Below, piece after piece: positions 57,971 through 60,000 of a stretch of 60,000 nt of DNA (positions within the stretch are counted from its first letter, which is position 1; every line of letters starts with the position of its first letter). This DNA comes from Takakia lepidozioides (Eukaryota; Streptophyta; Takakiopsida; Takakiales; Takakiaceae). Where the stretch lies: positions 5,644,001 through 5,704,000 of the forward strand of contig CM060732.1 in assembly GCA_030704615.1 (NCBI GenBank), read 5' to 3'. The notes under the pieces were generated by a model. It made no database searches. It worked only from the letters and a program-made list of their open reading frames with translations, and was not told the DNA's origin. The position numbers and the translations under genes were made by a program.

Positions 57971-58779
57971 CTTCATCTTCCTCATCTCCTACTGGTTCCC
58001 TTGATGCTTCACCTCGTATGTCTTCCTCCTCATGTTTTAGCAGCAGCTCCCATGCTTGAATTGCTACTTTTCCTCGTAGTTGATCTTGTGCTTTCCTTTT
58101 TCTCCGTAGCCTAATCAACAGTTTTATCTTGGCAGCTCCCTTGCCATGAGTGCCTTGTCTCACTGCATCTCCCTTGGCTGCCCACCATCCGTGGAGTCTT
58201 TCTTGCACTATTCTGACCCTCGTTGGCATGCACTTTGCTGCGATGCCCCACATGTATTTGCTGCTCCCTTTAATCATCAACATAGTGCTCCAGAGCCAGT
58301 TCCTCATTGTTGACCAGTTGACCTTCTCAGCCCTTGGACCCCATTTTCCCTTCTCCCATGTTGCCTCGTCTTTCTGCTTCATCGTTTGCTTTACTTGCAC
58401 GATGTTGCTTCTTCCCTACAGCTCATCATGTGTTGTGGCTCTTTCCCATGTTGCACTCACTCCCATCATACGTTGTGCAGTTGATAAGACTGAGATGAGT
58501 TGATGCAGGATAGGGGGAGGGCTTGTTGGTATATGTTGTCCGATAGGCCCCATGCATAGAGTCAAAGCTGGAAGTCAGCCTTGCAAGGACCCAAGTGAGA
58601 GAAGTCTGGTGGGGGTAGCATCTTGGGGGATGGCAGTTAGGGCAATGTGTGTCTAGGGCAATATATGTCATAGCAGCGGGTGATGTGCTGCCAATTTTGA
58701 GGATAGAGACAGCCTGTAAGCTGTAGATTTGTATAAGTGGTTTCTTCTGATACATATTGCTCCCAGTTTGCCACAACCA
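57971..58779 (-). other. Unassigned minus-strand open frame beside the LINE
   Basis: A minus frame (58400 to about 57940) reads WSTMRNWLWSTMLMIKGSSK, then CMPTRVRIVQERLHGWWAAK, rich in Trp, Lys and Arg, then runs antisense into the LINE. I recognise no domain. The order suggests a separate inserted fragment that meets the LINE at about 57940. The rest up to 58779 shows nothing. Confidence 0.3.
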
Positions 58780-58930
58780 GTTGTTTGCGTTTGTAGTGCA
58801 TGTGCGAGCCTGCTGGGGAAGGGCAAAGAGGTCCATGGGTGCATCGTCAAAGCTGGAATTGTGGCAGATGTTATTCTGAACAATACCCTTGTGGACAGGG
58901 AGTGTTCAACAATATGGCTGAGCGAAGGAT
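58780..58930 (+). pseudogene. PPR fragment, close duplicate of part of the 45.9-kb pseudogene
   Basis: VCVCSACASLLGKGKEVHGC, then IVKAGIVADVILNNTLVDRE, nearly repeats the piece at 45868-45990 (CASLLDKGKEVHGCIVKAGI, then VVDVILNMNTLLDRE), including the misread end STIWLSE. The shared frameshifted ending shows that both derive from one already broken copy. About 150 bp only. Confidence 0.8.
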
Positions 58931-59529
58931 AGAGTGTAATGACTGCTAATGAAGGCACCTTCTTCAATTTCACCTTGTTTTCCCCTCTTATCAGAATCGC
59001 CCCTAATTATTCATGTCTGAATTCTGCAAGTTAGTTGGTTGAGTGAAGCTTTGATAGTTTGGAGTGACTTTGACATGATTCTGCCAATGTGACAACAGGA
59101 AAGTATCAGAAACAGGTAACACAGACGAGGAGAAGTTGTGGAATGAATATTTTTCTGACCCCAGTCAATGGTGGGACAATCGAGGCAAGAAGGTGAATGT
59201 TTGTTGGATTATAGAGAGTAGCAGATGCAATTGAGCGTAGGAACTAGTGTGATAAGTTGAGTTGGGTGCTTCCTAGAACAAGTCTAGGCTGTCATCGTCA
59301 ACTACTAGCAACAAGGCAAGGTTGTATGCATGATTCATGCGAGGCATGGATAGAAGGGGGATGCAGCGATGGGAAGGAATGCGGTGCCGATTTGTCCGAG
59401 CGACGAAGCCTGATCCAAATCCAGGGAGCCAACTATCTCAAAAATCCACAATCAGAGTGTTAATGAACCTTGTCTCCGGAATGCGGCCTCTGGTCTTTGC
59501 GCAATAACTGCCAACGGTATGCAGTCAGA
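58931..59529 (+). pseudogene. OSB-like PDF-motif scrap and flanking sequence
   Basis: Around 59123-59195 the + strand reads EEKLWNEYFSDPSQWWDNRG, then KKVN, matching the start of the OSB PDF motif (D-P-x-Q-W-W-D-N-R-x-x-K-x-N). The 3' half is missing. The piece at 58940-58990 is the inverted partner of repeats at 52160-52215. The rest up to 59529 shows no feature. Confidence 0.5.
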
Positions 59530-60000
59530 AAGTGGGGGGCCGTCTGGATGATGTCGGCTGAAGGGAGAAGCCGGCACCGTGCCGTCACATTACTGAATGG
59601 AAATTCGGCACTGAATATCCAACCGGGGCCGCACGGATGAAGTCGCCTGGGGCAAAGAGGCCGGCACGTGTCCGACAGAGAACATCCCCCGGATGGAAAT
59701 TCAGCGCCGAATTTCCATCCGGATCCCCCCAAAGGAAGTCGTGTCGGGGGTCAGGCCGAAAACTGGCCGACATAAAAACCTCCCCGGATGGAAAAACGGC
59801 GCCGAATTTCCATCCGGGGCGTTCGGATGCAGTCGGGGAGGGGGGAGAGGCCGGCACCTGGCCGTCACATTTCAACCCCCGGACGGAAATTCGGCACTGA
59901 ATATCCAATAGGGGACGCCTGGATGAAGTCGCCTCGGGCGGAGAGGACGGCACCTGTCCGACAGAGAGCATCCCCCGGATGGAAATTCTGCGCCGAATTT
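59530..60000. repeat. Satellite-like tandem array with 280-bp higher-order period, running off the window
   Basis: GCCGTCACAT recurs at 59581 and 59861 and the following 130-140 bp match closely, giving a 280-bp period. Inside it a subunit of about 93-95 bp recurs, marked by GGATG-AGTCG near 59635, 59735, 59825 and 59920. Units carry the near-perfect palindrome CGGATGGAAATTC-GCGCCG and its complement (for example 59693-59723). The array is GC-rich and non-coding, and continues beyond base 60000. Confidence 0.85.

Overview
The window is nuclear DNA of a land plant, probably a seedless vascular plant such as a fern or lycophyte. Genes are split by many GT-AG introns, and the intact proteins are plant orthologue types: peroxisomal ABCD1/PXA1, plant alpha-N-acetylglucosaminidase, PHT4;6 and mitochondrial LIP2. 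Between them lies a dense, decayed mixture of LINEs, copia and Ty3-type gag remnants, hAT-like DNA elements, a tRNA-like SINE and PLS-type PPR pseudogenes. Placement among seedless plants is inference from the PPR wording and the LINE load; I see no diagnostic marker.

Layout. 1-2.1 kb: last three exons of a class 3 (diacylglycerol) lipase, + strand. 2.8-8 kb: LINE remnant, a small methyltransferase-like ORF, an 833-bp non-autonomous hAT element with target-site duplication, a copia gag-protease remnant, a duplicated foldback repeat, and a broken inverted copy of part of the NAGLU gene. 8.8-12.1 kb: two single-exon genes in divergent orientation, PHT4;6 (-) and LIP2 (+), with a 126-bp tandem repeat between them. 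13.2-22.2 kb: complete 19-exon NAGLU gene (-), including a 31-bp microexon and one GC-AG intron. 23.9-35.8 kb: complete 25-exon ABCD1 gene (+), head-to-head with NAGLU, with a LINE inside one intron.

38-60 kb is mostly mobile-element debris: a broken hAT-like transposase, a poly-A retroposon, an exon with an ataxin-7/Sgf73-type SCA7 zinc-binding domain, a Ty3-like gag, a PPR pseudogene, a 4.7-kb transposase-like coding remnant of a family I cannot name (46.8-51.5 kb, -), fragments resembling OSB single-stranded-DNA-binding proteins, three LINE copies, a SINE, and a satellite array running off the right end.

How the genes relate. The four intact genes are housekeeping genes of different compartments: lipoylation in mitochondria (LIP2), fatty-acyl import into peroxisomes (ABCD1), anion transport probably at the Golgi (PHT4;6) and glycan turnover in the secretory or vacuolar path (NAGLU). 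They form no operon-like unit. I rebuilt every NAGLU and ABCD1 exon by hand from splice sites, reading-frame phase and conserved protein blocks. All phases close: 2,445 nt give 814 aa and 4,137 nt give 1,378 aa, so both genes appear intact. The best candidate for something undescribed is the 46.8-51.5 kb transposase-like element; the SCA7 exon is second.
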